DNA from: an uncultured bacterium
GTDB lineage: Bacteria; Cyanobacteriota; Vampirovibrionia; Gastranaerophilales; Gastranaerophilaceae
DNA: 64,000 nucleotides
Direction: 5' to 3'
NCBI GenBank assembly: GCA_902788575.1
Contig: CADAKY010000002.1
Span: 114,039 to 178,038, forward strand
Shown: positions 26,024 through 34,188 of the stretch, piece by piece
Position numbering within the stretch: the stretch's first letter is position 1
How the letters are laid out: the number at the start of each line of letters is the position of its first letter
The notes under the pieces: generated by a model
What the model saw: the letters and a program-made list of their open reading frames with translations, nothing else
Databases searched by the model: none
What the model was told of the DNA's origin: nothing
Made by a program: the position numbers and the translations under genes

Positions 26024-27070
26024 ATGAAAAAAACGTTGTTATTTTTTGGAATGATATTAGCCATGCTGTCTGTTTCGGCAGAAGAAAATGTTTTGCAATC
26101 TATTGAAATTGTACCTGTAAAAGACAGTTATAATATTGTACTAACATCAGATAAATCTGTTGATGTTAAGAAAACCGTTCAGGCGCCTAATAAGATTACG
26201 CTTGACATGAAAGGTATCAGAGCTTCAAAGACGCTTAATACTGTATATAATAATGTTTCTAATGTAGATACGGTTATGGTAGAACCCAAAGGTAACGGAA
26301 TAAGCTTGTTTTTTCAGGCTGAAAATGCGCAAAATGCAAGTGTATCATTTGATTCTATAGCACCTGTAGTTCCTGCCAAAACTACTCAGCAAGTTAAATT
26401 AAATAGTCCGATTGAGAGTTATGCTCCTATATACAGAGAGGATATGTCTCAGTCAAAAACATCATCACTTTTTGATAAATTAACAAAAAAATCAAGCGAA
26501 ATAAAAGATGATATGCAGGAAAATGCCGGAGAAGCTTCTGATACTATGAATAAAGTTTTCTCATACGGTTTAATCGGTCTCCTAGCGTTTGGCGTAATCA
26601 GACTATTCAAGAAAAAAGAACCGGATATGAAAATTGGTTTGAGTCAGGGGCTTAATGAACGTGAAATTGAAATGTACAAAGGTCCTCAGCAAATCGGTAA
26701 CGCATTCGCAACAGCAATGGATAAGCCGTTTACAACAGTTAATTACGGTCTGAATGCATATAGAAAAGAAAATCAAAATCCGTATGAACCGGAACAAATG
26801 CCTATTCATAATCCGAGATTGAGAAATTATGCAAATTTCTCTGTACAGAAACCTGTAAATCAAATGCAGTCTGTTGCAACAGCTCCGATACAGACTGTAG
26901 CACCCAGAAAAATGACAACACCTGTTAATACAGCACCTGTCAATCAGTCAAATCCAAATGTGGATAATTTGAAGTTTCTTGAATCCATGACTGCTATTTA
27001 TGAAAAAAGCGGACGTCACGATTTGGCGCAAGGTCTAAAGGCAAGTTTATCAAAAACAGCTATTAAATAA
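26024..27070 (+). CDS. exported AMIN-like membrane-anchored protein
   Basis: The 348-aa protein has a signal peptide (K-K-T-L-L-F-F-G-M-I-L-A-M-L-S-V-S-A). A beta-rich segment of about 90 residues resembles the AMIN domain of envelope proteins. A predicted membrane segment lies near 185-200, followed by basic K-K-K-E and a long proline/glutamine-rich tail. ATG 26024 was chosen for the signal peptide and GAGAGAG upstream. AMIN domains target proteins to peptidoglycan or secretion complexes; the exact role is unknown. Confidence 0.6.
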   Translation: MKKTLLFFGMILAMLSVSAEENVLQSIEIVPVKDSYNIVLTSDKSVDVKKTVQAPNKITLDMKGIRASKTLNTVYNNVSNVDTVMVEPKGNGISLFFQAENAQNASVSFDSIAPVVPAKTTQQVKLNSPIESYAPIYREDMSQSKTSSLFDKLTKKSSEIKDDMQENAGEASDTMNKVFSYGLIGLLAFGVIRLFKKKEPDMKIGLSQGLNEREIEMYKGPQQIGNAFATAMDKPFTTVNYGLNAYRKENQNPYEPEQMPIHNPRLRNYANFSVQKPVNQMQSVATAPIQTVAPRKMTTPVNTAPVNQSNPNVDNLKFLESMTAIYEKSGRHDLAQGLKASLSKTAIK

Positions 27071-27107
27071 ATATAATTGTTTCTAATGTTTATTATAAAA
27101 TGTTTAT

Positions 27108-27797
27108 ATGAGCATAGAGTATAATTTATTTAAAAGATACAACCCAATTGAAGAAAAATTAATAAATTACGGATTTGTCAAAAAACGAACAGGTTTGACC
27201 TTTGAAAAATTATTCAATGGTGGTTCTTTCAGGGCTGTGGTAACTGTATCAAAACAGGGTAATTTAGACGGAACAGTCTTTGATGTAGAAAATAATGATG
27301 AATTTTTACCTCTGAGAATCGAAAATAATCAGGGTGCTTTTGTCGGAGAAATAAAAGAAGAATACGAAAAAATATTATTGGATATACGGGAAAATTGTTT
27401 TTCCAAAAATTATTTTACATTACCTCAGTCTAACAGGATTACAAATTATATAATTAACAAATACGGCAACGAACCTGAGTTCTTGTGGGAAAAACTTGAT
27501 GGGTGCGGAGTTTTCAGAAATCAGGAAACAGAAAAGTGGTACGGAATAATTATGGATGTTGATAGAAGCCGTATTATACCTAAAGAAAAAGGTATTGTTG
27601 ATGTTATGAATGTAAAACTTCCGCCGGATATGGTTTTGGAAGTTGTAAAAACTCCGAATGTTTATCAAGCTTATCATATGAATAAAAAGCACTGGATTTC
27701 AATGATTCTTGATGATTCATTAAATGATGATAAAATAATGGAATTTATTGATATAAGTTATACTTTATCTGATACCAAGAAAAAAAGAACTAAATAG
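27108..27797 (+). CDS. MmcQ/YjbR-family protein
   Basis: The C-terminal half of the 229-aa product matches the MmcQ/YjbR fold: W-Y-G-I-I-M-D-V, then Y-Q-A-Y-H-M-N-K-K-H-W-I-S. These proteins have a CyaY-like, DNA-binding-type fold and poorly known function. The N-terminal extension (about 110 aa) is also seen in some family members. No ribosome site is seen; a TATAAA lies 8 bp before the ATG, so the message may be nearly leaderless. Confidence 0.82.
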   Translation: MSIEYNLFKRYNPIEEKLINYGFVKKRTGLTFEKLFNGGSFRAVVTVSKQGNLDGTVFDVENNDEFLPLRIENNQGAFVGEIKEEYEKILLDIRENCFSKNYFTLPQSNRITNYIINKYGNEPEFLWEKLDGCGVFRNQETEKWYGIIMDVDRSRIIPKEKGIVDVMNVKLPPDMVLEVVKTPNVYQAYHMNKKHWISMILDDSLNDDKIMEFIDISYTLSDTKKKRTK

Positions 27798-27858
27798 AAA
27801 TATTTAGACAAAATAATGTTATTATGTTATTCTTTAAATAATAAAAGAGAGGTTTTGT

Positions 27859-28173
27859 ATGGAAATAAAAATTAAACATAACGGGATTTCAGGGTTGATA
27901 GTAAATGCCGGCGGCAGATTAGATTTGGATTCTGCTGTAGAATACGGAACAAAAATAAAAGATGCTATTGAAGATTCTGATGAACCGATAAAAGAGCTTG
28001 TCCTTGATTTTGGGGAAATATCATTTATTTCCAGTTTTGGTTTAAAGATTATTTTAGAGCTTTATAAACAAATGAACGGGCAAAATGGTGTTCTTAAGCT
28101 CAGAAATGTTTCCGAGCAAATAAAAAATTCTTTTAAGATGGTAGGATTTAATCAATTTTTAATTTTTGAATAA
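27859..28173 (+). CDS. STAS-domain anti-sigma factor antagonist
   Basis: A 104-aa single STAS domain of the SpoIIAA/RsbV type. The phosphorylation loop reads I-S-S-F-G-L at 57-62; Ser59 is in the usual phosphoserine position, though the preceding Asp is replaced by Ser58. The stop codon overlaps the ATG of the next gene (TAATG), so it is coupled to the phosphatase/kinase that probably acts on it. AGAGAGG precedes its ATG. Confidence 0.9.
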   Translation: MEIKIKHNGISGLIVNAGGRLDLDSAVEYGTKIKDAIEDSDEPIKELVLDFGEISFISSFGLKIILELYKQMNGQNGVLKLRNVSEQIKNSFKMVGFNQFLIFE

Positions 28174-30518
28174 TGTTTAAGACTATTAAATCGAAGATAT
28201 TACTAATTATTGTACTGATTCTGGCGATTTTGCTGGTGGCTTTCAGTTGTTATGCAGTTGTTTTTAGAGCAAAAACAAAACAATTAATGCTGCAGAATTA
28301 TTCTTTTTCGGTTAATTCCTTTGTCCATCAAATCAATGATAAGATAACAAGGCTTGAGGATAATTCAAAAGATTTGGCACTTATCGGGAGTCTTTTTTAC
28401 CGTACAGACAGAAGTATTCCGCTCACGGATAAAGCAATTACAAAAATTTTTGAAAATTATGATAATTCTCTTGGCGGCGGCATTTGGTTTGAACCGTATA
28501 TTGTTGATAAATCAAAAAAACGAATGTGCCGGTATATTTATCGTAATAATGACGGAGTTCTTACTTTTGATGACAATTTTGAAGGAGACGAATATGATTA
28601 TCATAATCAGGGGTGGTATAAGCAAATAATTTCACAGGTCACAAAAGAAGATGATACGGCATGGTCACTTCCTTATTACGAAAAACAGGGAAGTGATACT
28701 ATGATGATAACAGTGGGTACTGCAATTTTTTATGATGATAAGATTGTCGGAATTTCTACAGTAGACTGGGAATTAAGCGCTATATTTAAAGATATTTCAG
28801 AAATGAAACCGATAGAAAAAACATTTTCTTTATATGACGGAAAAAACAAAATAAAAGACAGTTTTGCCGTTCTTGCGGATAAGGAACACGATTATATAAT
28901 AGTTTCCAATGACCCTTTTTTGGACAATGAAGCTCTCATCGGGAAATCGCTTAAGAACATTCCTTGGTATAACGAAAATTTAAAAAACATCACTTATATA
29001 ACATATCACAACAAAAAATATGTTCCGTTTGTAAAGAATATAAAAAACGGAATGGTTTTAATAATTTGTGTTCCAAAAACAGAAATGTTCAGATATATAG
29101 ACCAGTTTGGTTTATATATGCTTTTCACACTTTTTGTAATTGGTTTAATAATACCAATTTTGTTGTATATAAAATTAAATAAATATATCATAAATCCAAT
29201 AAACAAGCTTATGGATATTGCAAACAAAATCAGCCGTGGTGAAGATGTAAAAATAAAGATAGAAAAACCGGAAGAGTTTGCAAAACTTGCTGCGACTTAT
29301 GATTCTATGACAAACAATATCAAATCTATTACAAAAGAAAGGGAAAAAATAAATTCAGAGCTTTCGATTGCAAAATCTATTCAGGAATCGAGCCTTCCTA
29401 ACGTATTTCCGCCGTTTCCTGAGAATCCAGAATTTGATATATTTGCATCTATGGAGCCTGCAAAAGAAGTCGGCGGTGATTTTTACGATTTTTATTTCAT
29501 TGACGAAAAACATTTTATGTTTTTAATAGCTGATGTTTCCGGTAAAGGTGTTCCTGCCGCATTATTTATGATGACGGTTAAAACGCTTATAAATAATGTC
29601 TCTCAAATGGGATATTCTCATAAAAAATTGTTTGAGGTTATTAATAAAAAAGTTTGTCAAACAAATAAACAAGGCTTTTTTGTAACACTTCTTGCAGGTA
29701 TTTTTAATACGGAAACAGGAGATATTAGTTTCATTAATTGCGGTCACAATCAACCGCTGATAAAACGCCAAAATGGTCTATACGAATATATGAACCTGAA
29801 TTCCAATATTGTATTGGGCGCATTTGATGATGCAAAATTTGAAATATTTGAAACAAAATTAAATGTCGGGGATGTTGTATTTACATACACTGACGGAATT
29901 ACGGAAGCTATTAACGAAAGAGGAGATTTGTTCGGAGAAGAACGTTTGGCAAACTGTTTAAATAAAAATTCAGGTTTAGATAATATAAAAGAAATAGCGC
30001 AGAGTGTAAAAAATGAAATAAAAGAGTTTACACAATCTACTCCTCAAAGTGATGATATAACAATGCTTATATTCAAATATCAAACAGAAAATTTGAATAA
30101 AACCCCTGCATCTGACTCCAGAACATTTAGACAGCCGGCAGATTTGGAGAATTATAAATCATTCTACACTTGGCTGCATGAAGTATCAAAAGATTGGGAT
30201 TTGAATGATGATATTTCAAATAAGCTGGATATGTGCGCGGAAGAAATTTTTGCAAATATTACTTTTTATGCTTATGACGGCAATAGTGGATATGTAGAAA
30301 CCACGATTACTAAAATTGATGATGAAGTGGTTCTTCAATTTGAGGACAGAGGTGTTGAATATAATCCTCTCGAGAAACCGGACCCTGATATCACAGCTCC
30401 GCCGGAAGACAGACCTCTCGGGGGATTGGGTATCTTTATGGTTAAACAAATGGCAGATATCGTAAATTATGAAAGAAAAGACGACAAAAACATTTTAAGA
30501 ATTGTGTTTAAAATTTAA
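28173..30518 (+). CDS. sensor protein with SpoIIE phosphatase fused to RsbW-type kinase
   Basis: The 781-aa protein has a membrane segment (about 8-30), an extracellular double-Cache-like sensor (about 40-300) and a second membrane segment (about 306-328). HAMP follows, then a PP2C/SpoIIE phosphatase domain (G-G-D-F-Y-D-F near 433, D-V-S-G-K-G-V). The C-terminal GHKL kinase domain has E-E-I-F-A-N near 690, then D-R-G-V and G-G-L-G-I-F-M-V-K. Phosphatase and anti-sigma-type kinase on one chain would set the phosphorylation state of the adjacent STAS protein according to an outside signal. No sigma factor lies nearby. Confidence 0.9.
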   Translation: MFKTIKSKILLIIVLILAILLVAFSCYAVVFRAKTKQLMLQNYSFSVNSFVHQINDKITRLEDNSKDLALIGSLFYRTDRSIPLTDKAITKIFENYDNSLGGGIWFEPYIVDKSKKRMCRYIYRNNDGVLTFDDNFEGDEYDYHNQGWYKQIISQVTKEDDTAWSLPYYEKQGSDTMMITVGTAIFYDDKIVGISTVDWELSAIFKDISEMKPIEKTFSLYDGKNKIKDSFAVLADKEHDYIIVSNDPFLDNEALIGKSLKNIPWYNENLKNITYITYHNKKYVPFVKNIKNGMVLIICVPKTEMFRYIDQFGLYMLFTLFVIGLIIPILLYIKLNKYIINPINKLMDIANKISRGEDVKIKIEKPEEFAKLAATYDSMTNNIKSITKEREKINSELSIAKSIQESSLPNVFPPFPENPEFDIFASMEPAKEVGGDFYDFYFIDEKHFMFLIADVSGKGVPAALFMMTVKTLINNVSQMGYSHKKLFEVINKKVCQTNKQGFFVTLLAGIFNTETGDISFINCGHNQPLIKRQNGLYEYMNLNSNIVLGAFDDAKFEIFETKLNVGDVVFTYTDGITEAINERGDLFGEERLANCLNKNSGLDNIKEIAQSVKNEIKEFTQSTPQSDDITMLIFKYQTENLNKTPASDSRTFRQPADLENYKSFYTWLHEVSKDWDLNDDISNKLDMCAEEIFANITFYAYDGNSGYVETTITKIDDEVVLQFEDRGVEYNPLEKPDPDITAPPEDRPLGGLGIFMVKQMADIVNYERKDDKNILRIVFKI

Positions 30519-31148
30519 TTAATCTATATATTCTAATATTTTTGCGAGATTTTTTTCTTCAATAATAATATTTGCACTTTCTTTTAATACAGGTTTTGCA
30601 CAAAATGCAACTCTTTTTGATGCGTATTTAAACATACTCAAATCGTTTGCGCCGTCACCGATTGCGATTGTATTATCTTTCCCCACATCCATTAGTGCCT
30701 GTAAACGCTTTAGCATTTGTCCCTTGCTGTCATTGAACATCATTTCTCCGCCGACATTTCCCGTGAGAATTCCGTTTTTTTGGTGAAGAATATTAGAAAA
30801 TTCTCCATCCAGTCCTAGTTTTTGAGCAAAAGGTATTGTCGCATTTTTAAACCCTCCGGAAAAGCATACGACTTTATATCCTTTGTTTTTTAGCCCGTTC
30901 ATGACTTCCTGCGCGCCATTCATCAGCGGGAGATTTTTACAGATTTCATCAACTTTTTCTACAGGCATACCTTTAAGCAACGATACACGCTCTGTTAAGC
31001 TTTCAAAAAAATCTGCTTCTCCGCGCATAGCTCTATCTGTTATGAATTTTACCTTTTCTTCAATTCCAAGTTCACGGGCTAAAAACTCCAGAGTTTCTCC
31101 GTCCATCAAAGTTGAATCAAAATCAAATACTGCGAGCTTGTTTGTCAT
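30519..31148 (-). CDS. serB: phosphoserine phosphatase
   Basis: Last step of serine synthesis. The 209-aa HAD enzyme has D-F-D-S-T-L-M-D-G-E near the N-terminus (DxDxT nucleophile motif), then C-F-S-G-G-F and G-D-G-A-N-D-L. AAAGG precedes the ATG. It follows serA by 38 bp and ends next to the convergent sensor gene. Confidence 0.93.
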   Translation of the reverse strand: MTNKLAVFDFDSTLMDGETLEFLARELGIEEKVKFITDRAMRGEADFFESLTERVSLLKGMPVEKVDEICKNLPLMNGAQEVMNGLKNKGYKVVCFSGGFKNATIPFAQKLGLDGEFSNILHQKNGILTGNVGGEMMFNDSKGQMLKRLQALMDVGKDNTIAIGDGANDLSMFKYASKRVAFCAKPVLKESANIIIEEKNLAKILEYID

Positions 31149-31186
31149 TTTTTTACCTTTCTTCTTCTGATGGGGAGGAAATATGC

Positions 31187-32779
31187 TTAACCGACAGTAA
31201 GATTAACATATTTAGGATTTTGAACTCCATCAATATCCGATATTGCTTTCAATGTATCGTCAGCAACGGAAGAATCAATGTTTATAACCATTATAGACTC
31301 TTCGTGCTTATCGTTCTTTTGAACTACGTTCATTGAGCCGATATTGATGCCTTTTTCGCCGATAACTTTTGCAACCTGCGCAATCATTGAAGGTTTGTTT
31401 GTATGAGGAACAATAAGAACGTGTTTTTCAGGTCTTATGCTTGTTTCGTATTCGTTAATCTTAACAATTCTCGGAATATCTTTTGTAACAAGCGCACCTG
31501 CAACAGTTGTTGTTTCTTTATCTGTGGTTAATTTGACCGTCAATCGTCCGAGGAAATTGCTTTTTACTTTTGAATGCGTTGAAATCATATCAATGCCTCG
31601 TTTTTTAGCAATTACGGGAGCATTGACGTAATTTACACCCTCAAGTCTTGAAGATAAAATTCCTTTCAAAACAGCAACCTCAAGCGGTTGAATATCCAAA
31701 TCAGCCAAATCGCCGTCCGCTGTTATTTCAATAGTCTTGACAGCGCCTGTTGATAGCTGAACGGCAAGTTCTCCGGTGTTTTCCGCAATTTGCATATAAT
31801 CTTTAACAGGCTCTAACCTGTCAGGTCTGAGTGACGGAATATTAACAGCAGAAGACGCAGAACCGCCGGAGAGAACTTCTTTAATCTGTTCCGCTACATC
31901 AATTGCAACGTTCATTTGCGCTTCCTGAGTGCTTGCGCCAAGGTGAGGAGTTAGAACAATATTACCTTCACACCTCAAAAGCGGACATTCCTGAATGTTA
32001 GGTTCGTTTTCGTATACGTCAATTGCTGCACCTGCCACATAACCGTTATTTATTGCCTCTTTTAAATCGTTTTCGTTAATAATACCTCCGCGGGCGCAGT
32101 TTACAAGCCTTACACCCTTTTTCATTTTTGCAATGGTATCTTTGTTAATCATATTAAGAGTATCTTTGTTCTTTGGAACGTGAACCGTTATAAAATCAGG
32201 CTTAGCCCAAAAATCATCTAAAGATTCAACGTATTCTCCGCCAAATTTTTCAACTACATCTTTTGACGTAAACGGGTCATATACAATGACCTTCATTCCA
32301 AGAGCAAGAGCAATTTCGCCGACGTGAGAACCGATTTTACCGAAGCCTATTATACCAAGAGTTTTTTTGTAAAGTTCGCATCCTGTAAATTTACTTCTGT
32401 CCCATTTTCCCTCACGGGTTGAAGTCGCAGCAGGTGCAATGTTACGGGCAAGTGCAAGCATTAAGGCAACAGTGTGTTCGCTTGCTGCCATTGTATTTCC
32501 GTCAGGAGAATTTACAACGATAATACCTTTTTGTGTAGCGGCTTCAAGGTCAATGTTATCGACTCCGACTCCGGCACGACCGATTATCTTAAGATTCTTT
32601 CCGGCATTAATTATGTTTGCAGTTACTTTAGTTTGGCTTCTGACCATCAAAGCATCATAATTAGGTATGATTTTTATCAACTCTTCTTCGCTCATTGTAG
32701 GAAGAAAATCAACCTCTGCTGCCGGCTCAATAATCTTTCCTGCTGATTCGTTTATCTTATCCGTTACTAATACCTTCAT
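31187..32779 (-). CDS. serA: D-3-phosphoglycerate dehydrogenase
   Basis: First step of serine synthesis from 3-phosphoglycerate. The 530-aa long-type SerA has a nucleotide-binding domain (L-G-I-I-G-F-G-K-I-G), the catalytic Arg in N-C-A-R-G-G and His in T-P-H-L-G-A-S. An intervening ASB domain and a C-terminal ACT domain for serine feedback follow. Its ribosome site AAAAGGAG overlaps the stop of a 12-codon upstream ORF. Confidence 0.96.
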   Translation of the reverse strand: MKVLVTDKINESAGKIIEPAAEVDFLPTMSEEELIKIIPNYDALMVRSQTKVTANIINAGKNLKIIGRAGVGVDNIDLEAATQKGIIVVNSPDGNTMAASEHTVALMLALARNIAPAATSTREGKWDRSKFTGCELYKKTLGIIGFGKIGSHVGEIALALGMKVIVYDPFTSKDVVEKFGGEYVESLDDFWAKPDFITVHVPKNKDTLNMINKDTIAKMKKGVRLVNCARGGIINENDLKEAINNGYVAGAAIDVYENEPNIQECPLLRCEGNIVLTPHLGASTQEAQMNVAIDVAEQIKEVLSGGSASSAVNIPSLRPDRLEPVKDYMQIAENTGELAVQLSTGAVKTIEITADGDLADLDIQPLEVAVLKGILSSRLEGVNYVNAPVIAKKRGIDMISTHSKVKSNFLGRLTVKLTTDKETTTVAGALVTKDIPRIVKINEYETSIRPEKHVLIVPHTNKPSMIAQVAKVIGEKGINIGSMNVVQKNDKHEESIMVINIDSSVADDTLKAISDIDGVQNPKYVNLTVG

Positions 32780-32791
32780 TTATTTCTCCTT

Positions 32792-32830
32792 TTATTGTTG
32801 GGCAGGTATGCCCAACCTACTTTCTTTCAT
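32792..32830 (-). CDS. 12-codon leader ORF upstream of serA
   Basis: TAAAGGAG lies 6-7 nt before an ATG opening M-K-E-S-R-L-G-I-P-A-Q-Q and a TAA that runs into the serA ribosome site. A perfect 8-bp hairpin (GTTGGGCA, loop, TGCCCAAC, 32797-32816) lies inside the ORF. The leader ORF start and the serA start share nearly the same context (AAGGAGAAA, then ATGAA), as if the site had been duplicated around the hairpin. Confidence 0.45.
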   Translation of the reverse strand: MKESRLGIPAQQ

Positions 32831-32863
32831 TCTTTTCTCCTTTAGAATTGTTGGGTTTCACTT

Positions 32864-32921
32864 AACCTGCTTATTTGTTGTCGGCTTGGCAAGCAGGTTG
32901 GCTTTACCAAGCCGACAACAA
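32864..32921 (-). promoter_or_regulatory. two mutually exclusive hairpins before serA
   Basis: Stem A pairs AACCTGCTT (32864-32872) with AAGCAGGTT (32891-32899). Stem B pairs the 15-mer at 32875-32889 with 32907-32921 perfectly. One arm of B lies inside the loop of A and the connecting loops are too short for a pseudoknot, so only one can form at a time. This suggests an attenuator between the aminotransferase and serA. Confidence 0.5.
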
Positions 32922-32936
32922 CATACCCGCCTGAAT

Positions 32937-34088
32937 TTATCCTATTAATTCTTTTATTACTGTTCCGACACCTTTACCGAGTTCAAATTTGTATCCTAAT
33001 TTGTAAAGCGTTGCCTCCAGTGCTCCGACTGCGGAAATTATGTCTCTGTCGCATACAAAACCTAAAGTTCCCATTCTGAAAATTTTGTCTTTTAAAGCGT
33101 TTTGGCCGTTTGCGACAAGAACGTCAAAATCTTCTTTAATAGTCTTTCTGATATCCGGAACAGAAATTCCTTCAGGCGGATAAATTGAAGTAATGGAATG
33201 GCTTGCGTTTTTGTCGTCTTTTACCACAAGCTCCAGTCCGATTGCTCTAATTGCTGCTCTTAATGCCATAGCGTGACGTCTGTGGCGGGCATTCATGTTT
33301 TCAATACCTTCTGTTTTAATCATCTCTAAAGCCTTATCCAGACCAGCAAAAAGGTTTACTGCAGGAGTAAACGGAGTTGAATCAGCCTGAACGGATTTTT
33401 TATAAGCTGCCCAATCCCAGTAAAAACTCGGGTGTTTGCACTCTTCATATACTTTCCATGCCCGTTCATTTGCAACTAAAAAAGCAAGTCCCGGTGGAAT
33501 CATAAAACCTTTTTGTGAACCGCTTACAAGAACATCAATTCCCCACTCGTCCGGAGAGCATTCCATTGCGCAGACTGATGTAACACCATCAACAACGGAT
33601 AATGCGCCATGCTCACGGATTATTGAACAAAGTGTTTTTACATCATTAGCCGCACCTGTTGAAGTTTCGCTGTGTGTAAGAGTTACAATTTTAATCTCTT
33701 TATTTATATCTTTTGCAAGTCTTTCTCTTAAAACTTCCGGATTAATAACTTCGCCTGTTGCAACCTCAATTTTTTCAACAACAGCACCGCGTGACTCTGC
33801 AATTTTAGCCCAGCGGTTGCCGAAATTACCAAGAACAAGTGACAAAACGTGATCGCCTTCATTGATAAGGTTTTCTAACGCTGCACACATCGCACCCGTA
33901 CCGGATGAAGTATAAACAAAAACATCATTTTTTGTTCTGAAAACGTATTTTAAATTTTCGTAAACATTGTGTAAAATTTTTGAAAATTCACCGCTTCTGT
34001 GTCCAATCGGATGTTTTGCAATCTCTAACATTACACTTTCCGGAACCGGTGTAGGTCCTGGTATCATCAAAAAAGTTTTATCTTTCAT
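32937..34088 (-). CDS. class V aminotransferase (serine/alanine-glyoxylate type), likely phosphoserine aminotransferase
   Basis: The 383-aa PLP enzyme starts with the family motif I-P-G-P-T-P-V-P and has the PLP lysine in S-G-S-Q-K-G-F-M. By sequence it belongs to the serine-pyruvate/alanine-glyoxylate group rather than classical SerC. Its place directly upstream of serA and serB, with no serC in view, suggests that it makes phosphoserine. That function is inferred from context. TAGGAGGGG precedes the ATG. Confidence 0.88.
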   Translation of the reverse strand: MKDKTFLMIPGPTPVPESVMLEIAKHPIGHRSGEFSKILHNVYENLKYVFRTKNDVFVYTSSGTGAMCAALENLINEGDHVLSLVLGNFGNRWAKIAESRGAVVEKIEVATGEVINPEVLRERLAKDINKEIKIVTLTHSETSTGAANDVKTLCSIIREHGALSVVDGVTSVCAMECSPDEWGIDVLVSGSQKGFMIPPGLAFLVANERAWKVYEECKHPSFYWDWAAYKKSVQADSTPFTPAVNLFAGLDKALEMIKTEGIENMNARHRRHAMALRAAIRAIGLELVVKDDKNASHSITSIYPPEGISVPDIRKTIKEDFDVLVANGQNALKDKIFRMGTLGFVCDRDIISAVGALEATLYKLGYKFELGKGVGTVIKELIG

Positions 34089-34154
34089 ATCCCCTCCTAA
34101 AAACTATAGAACTATTTTACCACAGTTTTGAATAAATTAACAAAATAAAAACAT

Positions 34155-34182
34155 TTGACCGATTTAAAAATATAGATAAAAT
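34155..34182 (+). promoter_or_regulatory. promoter of the beta-galactosidase gene, leaderless geometry
   Basis: TTGACC (34155-34160), a 16-bp spacer and TAAAAT (34177-34182). The ATG at 34189 begins exactly 7 bases after the -10 box, at the expected transcription start, and there is no Shine-Dalgarno. Confidence 0.65.
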
Positions 34183-34188
34183 AGAAAT

